Shown: positions 23,444 through 31,483 of the stretch, in pieces
Numbering within the stretch: the first letter of the stretch is position 1
Layout: each line of letters starts with the position of its first letter
From: Desulfuromonadaceae bacterium
GTDB lineage: Bacteria; Desulfobacterota; Desulfuromonadia; Geobacterales; Pseudopelobacteraceae
Assembly (NCBI GenBank): GCA_028686055.1
Contig: JAQUCU010000009.1
Location: 1 to 32,264 of the forward strand
Direction of reading: 5' to 3'
DNA: 32,264 bases
Notes under the pieces: model-generated
Databases searched by the model: none
What the model was told of the DNA's origin: nothing
The model's input: only the letters and a program-made list of their open reading frames with translations
Position numbers and translations under genes: made by a program

Positions 23444-25093
23444 ATGTCAGAACAAAAAAAAGGGTCCATAGGCGCAATTCTATCCGCCTGCAACATCATC
23501 AACGATGATGATATCACGGCAGCCCTGGAAGAGCAGGGGCGGACCGGGGCGCGCTTCGGTGAAGCGCTGATCACTCTCGGGATCGTTACGCAGGAGGATA
23601 TTGACTGGGCGCTTTCGAATCAGCTGGACCTCCCCTACATCCGGCTCAAGGCCGACATGATCGACCCGGAGGCGATACGGCTCGTGCCGGCAGCGACGGC
23701 GAGAAAGTTCAATCTGATTCCGCTCATCAAGGCCGGAGATGAACTGAATATCGCCATTTCCGACCCGCTCAACAGTGTTGCAATTGCTGAGGTCGAGCAG
23801 CTGTCCGGCTGTCAGGTCAACATCTCGGTGGCTTTGATCCGCGAAATCCGTGAAATGATCGAGGCCTGCTACGGCAGCAGCGGACAGGAAATGCTGGGGT
23901 TTGATTCCGGCGCCTTTTCCGAAAAGGCTTTGGAAGCGATCAACGGCGACCTCAGCGGCGGTAAACTGATCGACTACCTGCTGATCTTTATCCTGCAGAA
24001 CCGGCTCTCGTCGCTCTCACTGCAGCCGATTGGAGAAACGGTGACCGTCAGCGGCAGGCGAAGCGGCGTTTCACGCCCGGTCGGTTCGCTGGCCTGCACC
24101 CATTATCCTGATGTAACCAGTAAAATTCGTAAAAGGATTGACGGCACGGCTGTTGGTAAACCGGATTCAGACGGGCTGTTGACATTTAACTACCGCTCAC
24201 ATCCGGTCATCTTTCAGGTAGCCTTACTGGCAGGTTATGGAGGAGAGTTTATCACCATTCGGCCACATGTATCCGCCGGCGTTCCGAACAGTCTTGCCGC
24301 GCTCCACCTCCCCACCGGGCAGGAAGCCGCTTTTATCCAGTTGTCACGCATGCAGCAGGGTATCACCTTTTTTGCCTCGCGAAACCTCCACGAACGTGGT
24401 CGCTTTATGGATCTTATGCTGAACGAGATTGACACCGCAGGAAAAAACGTGATCATTCTGGGCGATGGACCGGGGAAAACCGCCGGCAACTTCCCTCGGG
24501 TGGTTCTCCCGCGGGACGAGGGAGAACGTGCTGCAACCATAATGAGCGCTCTCGACCATGCACCGGACATAGTGGTCATAGAGGATGCTACCGGAGCTAT
24601 GCCTTTCAGTGCCACCTGCCGGGCCGCCATGCGCGGCAAACTGATTCTGGCAGGACTGGACATTCACGGGACCCTCAACGCCCTGCGCCATCTGCTGCTA
24701 TATCAGCAGCAAAACTACTTCCTACCGGTTTTTGTCAACGGCCTGGTTTCGTTCAATGGTATTCAGCTGCTCTGCCCGGAATGCCGCACGTCCTACAGAC
24801 CCTCATCTGGAGAGCTGGCCGCCATGAATCTGGCGGAGCTGCCGGTAGAGTTTTTCCGCACAACCGGCTGCGATGCCTGTGGTCATAGCGGCTTCAGTTC
24901 ACGGAAATTTCTGGTGGACGTACTGCCATTTAACGATGAGTTCATGAGGATCTTTGAGCGGTCAAACGATGTCGCCGCACTGGAGAAGCACCTTGTCACC
25001 TCCGGCTGCCAAGGACTCGCGAAGGAGGGGCTGCGGCTTCTTATGGCAGGGGAAGTTTCGCCGGAAGAATATATTTCATCAGTTGTCCTTTAG
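23444..25093 (+). CDS. GspE/PilB-like pseudo-ATPase with intact N-terminal MshEN-type domain
   Basis: A 549-residue protein. Residues about 5-145 look like the MshEN/type II secretion E N-terminal domain (GSIGAILSACNIINDDDITAALEEQ; FGEALITLGIVTQEDIDWALSNQ; ...LVPAATARKFNLIPL), which in some relatives binds cyclic di-GMP. The C-terminal half aligns in layout with secretion ATPases, but every nucleotide site is lost: the Walker A GPTGSGKST is replaced by ASRNLHERG (311-319), the Asp box by VIILGDGPG (336-344), Walker B by IVVIEDATG (376-384) and the His box by LAGLDIHG (402-409). The zinc site is kept (Cys444, Cys447, Cys476, Cys479). The reading frame is intact, so it seems to be a maintained pseudo-enzyme. 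It ends 57 bp before pilT. A true PilB elsewhere in the genome is expected. Confidence 0.85.
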   Translation: MSEQKKGSIGAILSACNIINDDDITAALEEQGRTGARFGEALITLGIVTQEDIDWALSNQLDLPYIRLKADMIDPEAIRLVPAATARKFNLIPLIKAGDELNIAISDPLNSVAIAEVEQLSGCQVNISVALIREIREMIEACYGSSGQEMLGFDSGAFSEKALEAINGDLSGGKLIDYLLIFILQNRLSSLSLQPIGETVTVSGRRSGVSRPVGSLACTHYPDVTSKIRKRIDGTAVGKPDSDGLLTFNYRSHPVIFQVALLAGYGGEFITIRPHVSAGVPNSLAALHLPTGQEAAFIQLSRMQQGITFFASRNLHERGRFMDLMLNEIDTAGKNVIILGDGPGKTAGNFPRVVLPRDEGERAATIMSALDHAPDIVVIEDATGAMPFSATCRAAMRGKLILAGLDIHGTLNALRHLLLYQQQNYFLPVFVNGLVSFNGIQLLCPECRTSYRPSSGELAAMNLAELPVEFFRTTGCDACGHSGFSSRKFLVDVLPFNDEFMRIFERSNDVAALEKHLVTSGCQGLAKEGLRLLMAGEVSPEEYISSVVL

Positions 25094-25150
25094 TAGGTTA
25101 AAAATAATTTCGTAAAAGCACGTATCACATAAGAGGAGTGTGTACATATA

Positions 25151-26212
25151 ATGGCACGTATAGATGGACTGTTTAACATGATGAAGGAGCAGGGAGCGTC
25201 CGACCTGCACCTTTCGGCCGGTAATCCGCCCATTTTCCGTCAGCGTGGCGAGATGGTGCGCCTCAATTTCAAGCCGCTCGGTCATGATGAGCTGAAAGCG
25301 ATCCTGTTCGAGATATTAAGCGATAAGCAGAAGGCGCAGTTCGAGGAGACCAAGGATCTGGATTTTGCCTATGAAGTCAAGGGACTGGCCCGCTTCCGCG
25401 GCAATATCATGATGCAGTACCGCGGCATTGCCGCCGTATTCCGCATCATCCCCACCAGGATTCTTTCCGCAGACGAACTGGGACTGCCGGAAGGGGTGCG
25501 CCGCATGACCAACTTCAAGAAGGGGATGGTGCTGGTGACCGGACCGACCGGTTCCGGAAAATCAACGACGCTTGCCGGCATGATCGACATCATAAACTCT
25601 ACCCGCAAGGAACATATCCTGACCTTTGAGGATCCGTTGGAGTTCATCCACGAGAACAAGATGTCACTGATGAATCAGCGCCAGATCGGCGAGCACACTG
25701 AAAGTTTCGCTTCGGCCCTGAGGGCGGCTCTCCGGGAAGATCCTGATGTCATACTGGTGGGAGAAATGCGTGACCTGACGACTATTCAGCTTGCCATGAG
25801 TGCAGCCGAGACCGGGCACCTGGTCTTTGGAACCCTGCACACCAGCACCGCCGCCAAAACGGTCGACCGTATCATTGACGTTTTCCCGACCGACCAGCAG
25901 GAGCAGGTCCGCGCCATGCTGTCCGAATCATTAAAGGGAGTTATCTGCCAGCAGCTGCTCAAAACAGCCGATGGCAAAGGGCGCGTTGCAGCGCTGGAAA
26001 TAATGCTCGGCACCCCGGCCATCGCGAACCTGATCCGCGAAGGAAAAACATTCCAGATCCCCTCTATCATGCAGACCGCCAAGAAAGATGGCATGCAGCT
26101 GCTGGACCAGCACCTGCTCGATCTGCTGAAAACCAAAAAAGTAAACCCGCAAGAGGCGTATCGCTGCGCCGTCGACAAGAAGCAGTTTGAGCAGTATCTG
26201 ACGCCAGTATAG
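25151..26212 (+). CDS. pilT: Type IV pilus retraction ATPase PilT
   Basis: A 353-residue hexameric ATPase that powers pilus retraction and twitching motility. The N-terminal PAS-like part carries GASDLHLSAGNPP (15-27). The core shows Walker A GPTGSGKST (131-139), Asp box FEDPLEF (159-165), Walker B LVGEMRDL (202-209), His box GTLHTSTA (227-234) and the C-terminal AIANLIREGK loop typical of PilT (AIRNLIREGK in others). GAGGAG lies about 12 bp before ATG, a long spacing. It directly follows the pseudo-ATPase gene and precedes moaC by 16 bp. Pilus structural genes are not in the window; many Geobacter genomes encode more than one PilT, so which copy this is cannot be said. Confidence 0.95.
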   Translation: MARIDGLFNMMKEQGASDLHLSAGNPPIFRQRGEMVRLNFKPLGHDELKAILFEILSDKQKAQFEETKDLDFAYEVKGLARFRGNIMMQYRGIAAVFRIIPTRILSADELGLPEGVRRMTNFKKGMVLVTGPTGSGKSTTLAGMIDIINSTRKEHILTFEDPLEFIHENKMSLMNQRQIGEHTESFASALRAALREDPDVILVGEMRDLTTIQLAMSAAETGHLVFGTLHTSTAAKTVDRIIDVFPTDQQEQVRAMLSESLKGVICQQLLKTADGKGRVAALEIMLGTPAIANLIREGKTFQIPSIMQTAKKDGMQLLDQHLLDLLKTKKVNPQEAYRCAVDKKQFEQYLTPV

Positions 26213-26228
26213 GCAGGGAGATTCTCTC

Positions 26229-26720
26229 ATGAACTTTAACCATTTTGACGAAAGCGGCCATGCAATCATGGTCGATGTCAGTGCCAAGCAGCCGACCATG
26301 CGCACCGCCATTGCAGCGGCCGAAGTGAGGCTCTCGCCGGAATTGGTGGCGGCCATCACGTCTGGAGGAATTGCCAAGGGCGATGTACTGGGAGTTGCCC
26401 GTCTGGCCGGCATCATGGCTGCCAAACGGACATCTGATCTGATCCCCCTCTCCCACCCGCTGGCCATCCATAATGTGGCTGTTGATTTCGAAATTAATGA
26501 GCCCGCCGGAGTGATCACGGCCCGCTGCACCGTGCGGGCTTACGAGCGTACCGGGGTGGAGATGGAAGCGATGACCGGAGCCAGTCTGGCGGCCCTGACG
26601 ATTTATGACATGTGCAAGGGGAACGATAAATCGATTACCATCGGTGAAATCAGGCTCCTTTTCAAGGAAGGCGGCAAGAGCGGCGTCTACAACTGCCAGG
26701 GGAATAAAACTGCCCCGTGA
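26229..26720 (+). CDS. moaC: Cyclic pyranopterin monophosphate synthase MoaC
   Basis: A 163-residue enzyme that completes the first step of molybdenum cofactor synthesis, forming cyclic pyranopterin monophosphate from the MoaA product. Conserved blocks are FDESGHAIMVDVSAK (near 5-19), GVARLAGIMAAKRTSDLIPLSHPL, RTGVEMEAMTGASLAALTIYDMCKG and IGEIRLLFKEGGKSG. Length and motifs match the family. It starts 16 bp after pilT, so it is translated from the same message, although function is unrelated. AGGGAG lies upstream of ATG. No other molybdenum-cofactor genes are visible in this window. Confidence 0.97.
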   Translation: MNFNHFDESGHAIMVDVSAKQPTMRTAIAAAEVRLSPELVAAITSGGIAKGDVLGVARLAGIMAAKRTSDLIPLSHPLAIHNVAVDFEINEPAGVITARCTVRAYERTGVEMEAMTGASLAALTIYDMCKGNDKSITIGEIRLLFKEGGKSGVYNCQGNKTAP

Positions 26721-26775
26721 CAGGAGGTCGCCCTAATATTTCCAAGCTCCATGGAACTTACCATCCGGAGATGAC

Positions 26776-26988
26776 ATGAAAGAGTTGCTTGAGTATAAAT
26801 ATTTAATTCCGGTTGTTCTACTGCTCGGATTTGCACCATTTTATCCGCAACCGCATATAGTGGAAAAGATCAGGATGCTGATGGCAGGCACACTGAAACG
26901 ACCAATCGACATCTTTGACCTTGTATGGCACGCCTGGCCGTTTGCGCTGCTGGCGTACAAGGTAGTTCGGGATATTACAACCAGATAG
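26776..26988 (+). CDS. Small predicted membrane protein
   Basis: A 70-residue protein I cannot assign. It starts at ATG with GGAGA 6 bp upstream, 55 bp after moaC. The N-terminus MKELLEYKYLIPVVLLLGFAP enters one hydrophobic segment (about 8-24), followed by the striking FAPFYPQPHIVEKIRMLMAG, a central basic helix, PIDIFDLVWHAWPFALL (a second hydrophobic stretch, about 46-62) and a basic tail. I recall similar short proteins in Geobacter genomes, sometimes labelled as RND transporter; this label is not supported by size. The sequence looks conserved rather than random. It is the last gene before a promoter and terminator pair. Confidence 0.7.
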   Translation: MKELLEYKYLIPVVLLLGFAPFYPQPHIVEKIRMLMAGTLKRPIDIFDLVWHAWPFALLAYKVVRDITTR

Positions 26989-27009
26989 AGAGCTTACTTA
27001 TTGACTTAC

Positions 27010-27039
27010 TTGACACATCTCTGACAAAACTGGTATGGT
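27010..27039 (+). promoter_or_regulatory. Sigma-70 promoter for the RNA helicase leader
   Basis: TTGACA (27010-27015) lies 18 bp before TATGGT (27034-27039). A second TTGAC occurs 9 bp upstream (27001). Transcription would start near 27046, about 85 bp before the helicase ATG and 35 bp before the terminator hairpin. Confidence 0.55.
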
Positions 27040-27080
27040 AAGTAATTAAAATTGTTGTACCGGATAGCACATCATTGCAA

Positions 27081-27106
27081 GCCCCGGAAATTTCCGGGGC
27101 TTTTTT
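27081..27106 (+). terminator. Perfect-stem intrinsic terminator or attenuator before the RNA helicase
   Basis: GCCCCGGAAA (27081-27090) and TTTCCGGGGC (27091-27100) form a perfect palindrome, followed by six Ts (27101-27106). It lies only 24 bp before the helicase ATG, downstream of the TTGACA/TATGGT promoter, and also downstream of the small membrane protein gene. So it may end the upstream operon, regulate the helicase, or both. Confidence 0.9.
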
Positions 27107-27130
27107 CGTACAACCAGAAAGAGGAGTAGC

Positions 27131-28471
27131 ATGGAGTTTCAAGAGTTTAATTTACACCCGATAATCGCAGCAAGTATCAAGGAGGCCGGGTATGTCACGC
27201 CGACACCTATCCAGCAGCAGGCTATACCGTTGGTAATGCAGGGACGCGACGTCATGGGCCTGGCCCAGACCGGCACCGGCAAGACCGCAGCCTTCGCGCT
27301 GCCTGTCCTGAACCGCCTGATGGATGGTCCGCGCGGCCGTGTCCGGGCCCTGGTTGTGGCCCCCACCCGTGAACTGGCCGAGCAGATCCATGAATCGTTT
27401 GTGGCGCTCGGAAAGAATACCAGACTTAAGAGCGTTACCGTATACGGCGGAGTCAACGTCAATCCACAGATTCAGGCACTCAGAAACGGCGTTGAAATTG
27501 TTGTCGCCTGTCCCGGGCGCCTGCTGGACCACATCGGCCAAGGCACCATCGACCTCTCCGGCCTCGAAGTACTGGTTCTGGACGAGGCTGACCAGATGTT
27601 TGACATGGGCTTTCTTCCCGATATCCGCCGGATTCTCGGCCACATCCCTGCCAAACGGCAGACCCTGCTGTTCTCGGCCACCATGCCGCCCAGCATCAAC
27701 AAGCTTGCCAGCGACATCCTGAGCAACCCGGTTACCGTACAGGTTGGCAACACCGCCCCTCCGGTCACCGTTTCCCATGCTCTCTATCCTGTGGAGCAGC
27801 ACCTGAAGACGGCGCTGCTGCTGGAACTGCTGAAGCATACTGACACCGATTCGGTACTGATCTTCACCCGCACCAAGCACCGCGCCAAACGCCTCGGTGA
27901 ACAACTGGAGAAAGCCGGCTACAAAGCAGCCTCACTTCAGGGCAATCTGTCCCAGAATCGCCGCCAGGCCGCGCTGGACGGTTTTCGTGACGGAACCTAT
28001 CAGATTCTCGTAGCGACCGATATCGCCGCCCGCGGCATCGACGTGTCACAGATCTCGCACGTCGTCAACTATGATATTCCGGACACACCGGAAGCCTATG
28101 TCCACCGCATCGGCCGCACCGGACGTGCCGCCAAAAGCGGCGACGCCTTTACGATGGTCTGCAGTGATGACACGATCATGGTGCGCACAATCGAGAAAAA
28201 ACTGGGGACCCCCCTGGAGCGGCGTACGGTCGCAGGCTTCGACTACACCGTCCCGGCTCCCAAAAAAGACGCCGAGTTCGCCCGCCCGCCGCGTGAGCCT
28301 CGCCCATCCCGCAAGCCGGCCGAGGCAAAGAAAAGTTCGGTCGGGTCCATCAATCCGTTCAAGAGCGACCATCCAGGCAACAGGCCTGCGGGTCGTCCAC
28401 TGCAGGGGCGACCGGGAGCAGCGGGTGGCGCGCCTAAAGCGGTATTCAACAGCTCACGCCGCGGAAAATAG
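27131..28471 (+). CDS. DEAD-box ATP-dependent RNA helicase, RhlE-like
   Basis: A 446-residue RNA helicase. Q motif and motif I: YVTPTPIQQQAIP (21-33) and AQTGTGKT (45-52); PTRELA (78-83); GG (106-107); PGR (128-130); DEAD (151-154); SAT (182-184). The second RecA domain has VLIFTRTKHRAKRL, LVATDIAARGIDV and HRIGRTGRA. The last 70 residues are Pro/Arg/Gly-rich and basic (for example GNRPAGRPLQGRPG), as in RhlE and other helicases whose tail binds RNA. Typical roles are rRNA assembly and RNA decay, often at low temperature; the exact target is unknown. AGAGGAG lies 5 bp before ATG. The terminator hairpin ahead of the gene suggests expression is controlled by read-through. Confidence 0.95.
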   Translation: MEFQEFNLHPIIAASIKEAGYVTPTPIQQQAIPLVMQGRDVMGLAQTGTGKTAAFALPVLNRLMDGPRGRVRALVVAPTRELAEQIHESFVALGKNTRLKSVTVYGGVNVNPQIQALRNGVEIVVACPGRLLDHIGQGTIDLSGLEVLVLDEADQMFDMGFLPDIRRILGHIPAKRQTLLFSATMPPSINKLASDILSNPVTVQVGNTAPPVTVSHALYPVEQHLKTALLLELLKHTDTDSVLIFTRTKHRAKRLGEQLEKAGYKAASLQGNLSQNRRQAALDGFRDGTYQILVATDIAARGIDVSQISHVVNYDIPDTPEAYVHRIGRTGRAAKSGDAFTMVCSDDTIMVRTIEKKLGTPLERRTVAGFDYTVPAPKKDAEFARPPREPRPSRKPAEAKKSSVGSINPFKSDHPGNRPAGRPLQGRPGAAGGAPKAVFNSSRRGK

Positions 28472-28504
28472 TTGATCCGGCTTCCAGACTGAATTCACGT
28501 TGCC

Positions 28505-28538
28505 AGACCTCCGAGGCTTTCAAGCCCGGAGGTCTTTC
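28505..28538 (+). terminator. Terminator of the RNA helicase gene
   Basis: AGACCTCCG (28505-28513) pairs with CGGAGGTCT (28527-28535), with an inner GGCTT/AAGCC stem (28515-28519 with 28522-28526) and a one-base bulge, followed by TTTCT. It lies 33 bp after the helicase stop. The T-run is short but the stem is strong. Confidence 0.75.
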
Positions 28539-28548
28539 TATGTTTATA

Positions 28549-28577
28549 TTGACATGCATATTATCGGATTGTATTTT
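28549..28577 (+). promoter_or_regulatory. Probable promoter of the J-domain protein gene
   Basis: TTGACA (28549-28554) lies 17 bp before TATTTT (28572-28577), right after the helicase terminator. Transcription would start about 44 bp before the ATG at 28629. Confidence 0.5.
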
Positions 28578-28628
28578 TCAGGATAATAGCAGCGGTACAA
28601 TGACACCTCATGCAAAGGATTGAGAATC

Positions 28629-28907
28629 ATGACGTTCGATGACCTACAAAAATCTCTCGAGACACTTGGGCTCTACGACCGGGTAACCATGAAACAGATC
28701 AAGAGCCGTCATCGGGAACTTGTGAAGAGGCACCACCCGGATTCCGGAAATAATGCCGACGGCGAGAAGATCAAACAGATTAATGCTGCCTACCGTGTTT
28801 TAAGCGAATACCTGGAATCCTACCGCTTTTCTTTTTCCGAGGACGAGTTCTACGTCCAGAACCCCGAAGAGCGCCTGCGCCGCCAGTTCATGGGTGGTCC
28901 CCACTGA
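28629..28907 (+). CDS. Small J-domain (DnaJ-like) protein
   Basis: A 92-residue protein made almost wholly of a J domain. The HPD tripeptide is present in KRHHPDSGNN (about residues 34-43), flanked by helix II (VTMKQIKSRHRELVKR) and helix III (KIKQINAAYRVLSEYLESY); HPD stimulates DnaK ATP hydrolysis. The protein lacks Gly/Phe, zinc-finger and substrate-binding parts of DnaJ, so it would recruit Hsp70 to a specific target; the tail after about 70 (FSEDEFYVQNPEERLRRQF) may be the target part. ATG at 28629 is chosen because AAGGA lies 9 bp upstream; a TTG three codons earlier has no such site. The gene stands in its own unit, 59 bp before the methyltransferase. Confidence 0.85.
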   Translation: MTFDDLQKSLETLGLYDRVTMKQIKSRHRELVKRHHPDSGNNADGEKIKQINAAYRVLSEYLESYRFSFSEDEFYVQNPEERLRRQFMGGPH

Positions 28908-28966
28908 GGACAAACAGTGAACAGCGTAGAAAAAATGATCTATAAAACAGCCTGACAGGAGTCACT

Positions 28967-29581
28967 ATGACGCAATTGAGAGATTTCAACGCTGCTGCTT
29001 TAAATTGGGACGAACAACCGCGCCGGGTCAAACTGGCAGGCGAGATTGCCGCTGCAATAGAGGCCGCTGTTCCACTTTCCGAACAGTGGGACGGTCTCGA
29101 CTTCGGTTGCGGGACAGGTCTGGTGACTCTGCAGCTGGCTCCCGTTCTCCGGAGCATGACCGGAGTTGACAGTTCCTCCGGGATGCTCGAGCGCCTGAGT
29201 GCAAAAATTGAAACGGCAGGTTTTTCAAACGTCCGGACAGAGCTGTGCAACCTGGAAGAGGGAAAACTGCCGGCGGGAATGTACCACCTTATCACCAGTT
29301 CGATGACACTGCATCACATCAGGGAGATTGCACCGCTCCTTAAATCCCTCAAAACGCTGCTGCATCCGGGCGGCTGGATAGCGCTGGCCGATCTGGAGAC
29401 GGAAGACGGCACCTTTCATGATGACCCGACCGGCATATTTCACCACGGCTTCAGCGCCAAAGAGCTTACCGATCTTCTCGAGGGGGCCGGGTTTTCATCG
29501 ATTGCAATCACTACGGCCGCCACAGTTACAAAAGGCGACCGGACCTTTCCGGTACTTCTGGCGACAGCTCAATCACTCTGA
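28967..29581 (+). CDS. Class I SAM-dependent methyltransferase
   Basis: A 204-residue single-domain methyltransferase. The SAM-binding motif I is WDGLDFGCGTGLVTLQLA (about 42-59). The acidic residue after beta-2 is in MTGVDSSSGMLERL, and the post-motif blocks ITSSMTLHHI and LLHPGGWIALADLE (motifs IV-VI) are intact. It opens with FNAAALNWDEQPRR, a pattern common in small SmtA/UbiE-like enzymes. The substrate is unknown. AGGAG lies 7 bp before ATG. It follows the J-domain gene by 59 bp and precedes the pseudouridine synthase by 78 bp, in the same direction. Confidence 0.88.
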   Translation: MTQLRDFNAAALNWDEQPRRVKLAGEIAAAIEAAVPLSEQWDGLDFGCGTGLVTLQLAPVLRSMTGVDSSSGMLERLSAKIETAGFSNVRTELCNLEEGKLPAGMYHLITSSMTLHHIREIAPLLKSLKTLLHPGGWIALADLETEDGTFHDDPTGIFHHGFSAKELTDLLEGAGFSSIAITTAATVTKGDRTFPVLLATAQSL

Positions 29582-29659
29582 CTGTCTTTGGTCGTTTATC
29601 CGATCATTTTCGAAATATGGTTATAATCAAGCTTCATGATGTGATCCGGGAAATGTTAC

Positions 29660-30541
29660 ATGGGAATTTCGAAACACCCTTCCGTCGTTACGCTGCCGAA
29701 AGCAGAAAAACCGTACCCTTCCATCCTCTCTTTCCTGAGCATGCGTTTCCCCGGGATCTCCCGCAAGACATGGGAAGAACGGATTTTGGAGGGAAAGGTC
29801 ATTGGCGAGAATACCGGGCCGATAACCCCCGATACCGCGTACACCCCCCTGAGCCGCATCTTTTATTTCCGCGAAGTCAACAGTGAACCAGTCATCCCTT
29901 TTACTGAGAAAATCCTGTATCTGGACGACGAGATTCTGGTCGCCTGCAAACCCCATTTTCTTCCCGTAACCCCTGGCGGACGATACGTGGACGAATGCCT
30001 GTTGAACCGCCTGCGGAGAAGCACCGGCATCGAAGATCTGGTGCCGCTTCACCGCATCGACCGCGAGACAGCGGGAATAGTCCTGTTTTCGGTCAACAAG
30101 AAGAGCAGGGGGCTCTACGGCACGCTCTTTATGAATGGCAAGGTTGAAAAAATCTACCAGGCAATAGCAGCATGTCTGCCGACGCAGCAAACAGCCTCGT
30201 GGGATGTCGCAAACAGAATAGAGCGGGGTACCCCCTGGTTCCGGATGAAAACAGCAGCCGGAACAGTCAATGCCAGGTCCACGATCAACCTGGTGGAGGT
30301 TAAAGGGTGCAGGGCCCGTTTTATCCTGCAACCGCAGACCGGCAAGACCCATCAGCTGCGGATCCATATGGGCGGAGTCGGGTTCGGGATACTGAACGAC
30401 CGGTATTATCCTGAGCTGCAGGAAGAGAGTGAGGACAACTTCGGCACTCCTCTCCAGCTTGTGGCTCAGGCGGTGCGCTTCAAGGATCCCATCAGCGGCA
30501 CGGAAAGGAAGTTTGTCTCCGAACGCACTCTGCTATGGTAG
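29660..30541 (+). CDS. RluA-family RNA pseudouridine synthase
   Basis: A 293-residue enzyme that isomerises uridine to pseudouridine in RNA. The catalytic motif is HRIDRETAG (131-139) with Asp134 as the nucleophile. The conserved region LYLDDEILVACKPHFLPV (87-103) precedes it, and KIYQAIAA, PQTGKTHQLRIHM and GFGILNDRYYP follow. An S4-like N-terminal part is suggested (SILSFLSMRFPGISRKTWEERI), resembling proteins annotated as tRNA pseudouridine-32/23S-746 synthases; the target is not proven. GGGAAA lies upstream of ATG, a modest site. It converges on the LysR gene, with 26 bp between stops. Confidence 0.9.
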   Translation: MGISKHPSVVTLPKAEKPYPSILSFLSMRFPGISRKTWEERILEGKVIGENTGPITPDTAYTPLSRIFYFREVNSEPVIPFTEKILYLDDEILVACKPHFLPVTPGGRYVDECLLNRLRRSTGIEDLVPLHRIDRETAGIVLFSVNKKSRGLYGTLFMNGKVEKIYQAIAACLPTQQTASWDVANRIERGTPWFRMKTAAGTVNARSTINLVEVKGCRARFILQPQTGKTHQLRIHMGGVGFGILNDRYYPELQEESEDNFGTPLQLVAQAVRFKDPISGTERKFVSERTLLW

Positions 30542-30567
30542 CATGTGCATAATGTTAAAAGGCCACA

Positions 30568-31458
30568 TCAGTGCGGCACCATGTGCCGCACCGCCTCCAT
30601 AAATACCTCTGCCGCCGGAGACAGGCTCCTTCCCCGACGCCATGCAAGATAAAAGCTGCGGCTTATTTTTATTCCGTCAATATCAACTGTCTTGAGCGTA
30701 CCGTCAGCCAGTTCTCTTCCAACCGCCAGGGATGACAGAAACGCACACCCAGCCCCACTCAGCACGGCACGCCGGAGCGCCTCGCTGCTGCCAAGTTGGG
30801 CAACCACACGCATGCTGCGCGGGTCAAGGCCGGAACTCTGCAATGCGCCATCAACTGCCAGCCGGGTTCCTGAGCCCGGTTCTCTAAGCAGCAGCGGTAT
30901 CTCCCGCAACTGCTGCATCGTAACAATCGGTTCCGGAAACTGACCGGGCAGCACAACCAGTACGATCTGCTCTGCATAAACCTCCTGGTAGCTGATCGCA
31001 TCGGTTTCGAACCGCCCTCCCACCACAGCAAGTTCAACCATTTCATCCTGCAGCAGACGGATCACCTCACGGGTATCTCCCTGCACCACCTCCAGCCGTA
31101 CCCCGGGCCTGGCGGCACTAAAACTGCCCAACAGATCAGGGATCAGACAGGCAGCCGGAATCGTACTGGCCCCCACCCGCAGGGTCGCCTGTACAAGCCC
31201 TTGAAATCGGCTGACCGCAGTTTTTGCCTCTCCACAGAGAGTGCAGATCCGGGCCGCATGTTCGTAAAACAGCCGCCCCGCTTCAGTCAGGGAGACATGG
31301 CTGGCAGAGCGGTCAAACAGCCGTGCCCCGAGCTCATCTTCAAGGGAACGGATATGCTGACTGGTCGTGGACTGGACCAGGCTGACCGCCTCACCGCCTT
31401 TTGAAAAGCTGCCTGTGTCGGCTACCGCCAGAAATACCTGCAACTGTTTCAACGTCAT
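30568..31458 (-). CDS. LysR-family transcriptional regulator
   Basis: A 296-residue regulator. The N-terminal helix-turn-helix is at about 1-60 (MTLKQLQVFLAVADTGSFSKGGEAVSL, then STTSQHIRSLEDELGARLFDR), with ligand-binding domain (about 90-290) in the type 2 periplasmic-binding fold. The residues LREPGSGTR are typical of a LysR subgroup called selenium metabolism-associated in Geobacter; I recall this and have not tested it. It reads away from the rhodanese gene, which it probably controls. GGAGG is well placed before ATG. A stem-loop overlaps its stop codon. Confidence 0.92.
   Translation of the reverse strand: MTLKQLQVFLAVADTGSFSKGGEAVSLVQSTTSQHIRSLEDELGARLFDRSASHVSLTEAGRLFYEHAARICTLCGEAKTAVSRFQGLVQATLRVGASTIPAACLIPDLLGSFSAARPGVRLEVVQGDTREVIRLLQDEMVELAVVGGRFETDAISYQEVYAEQIVLVVLPGQFPEPIVTMQQLREIPLLLREPGSGTRLAVDGALQSSGLDPRSMRVVAQLGSSEALRRAVLSGAGCAFLSSLAVGRELADGTLKTVDIDGIKISRSFYLAWRRGRSLSPAAEVFMEAVRHMVPH
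30571..30591 (-). other. Hairpin overlapping the LysR gene end
   Basis: GTGCGGCAC (30571-30579) pairs with GTGCCGCAC (30583-30591) around a CAT loop, covering the last seven codons of the LysR gene. On the minus strand it is followed 11 bases later by CCTTTTAAC, so it could terminate transcription weakly; on the plus strand no T-run follows. Confidence 0.45.
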
Positions 31459-31483
31459 GGCGCCTCCATCGTTTTTTCCGATA

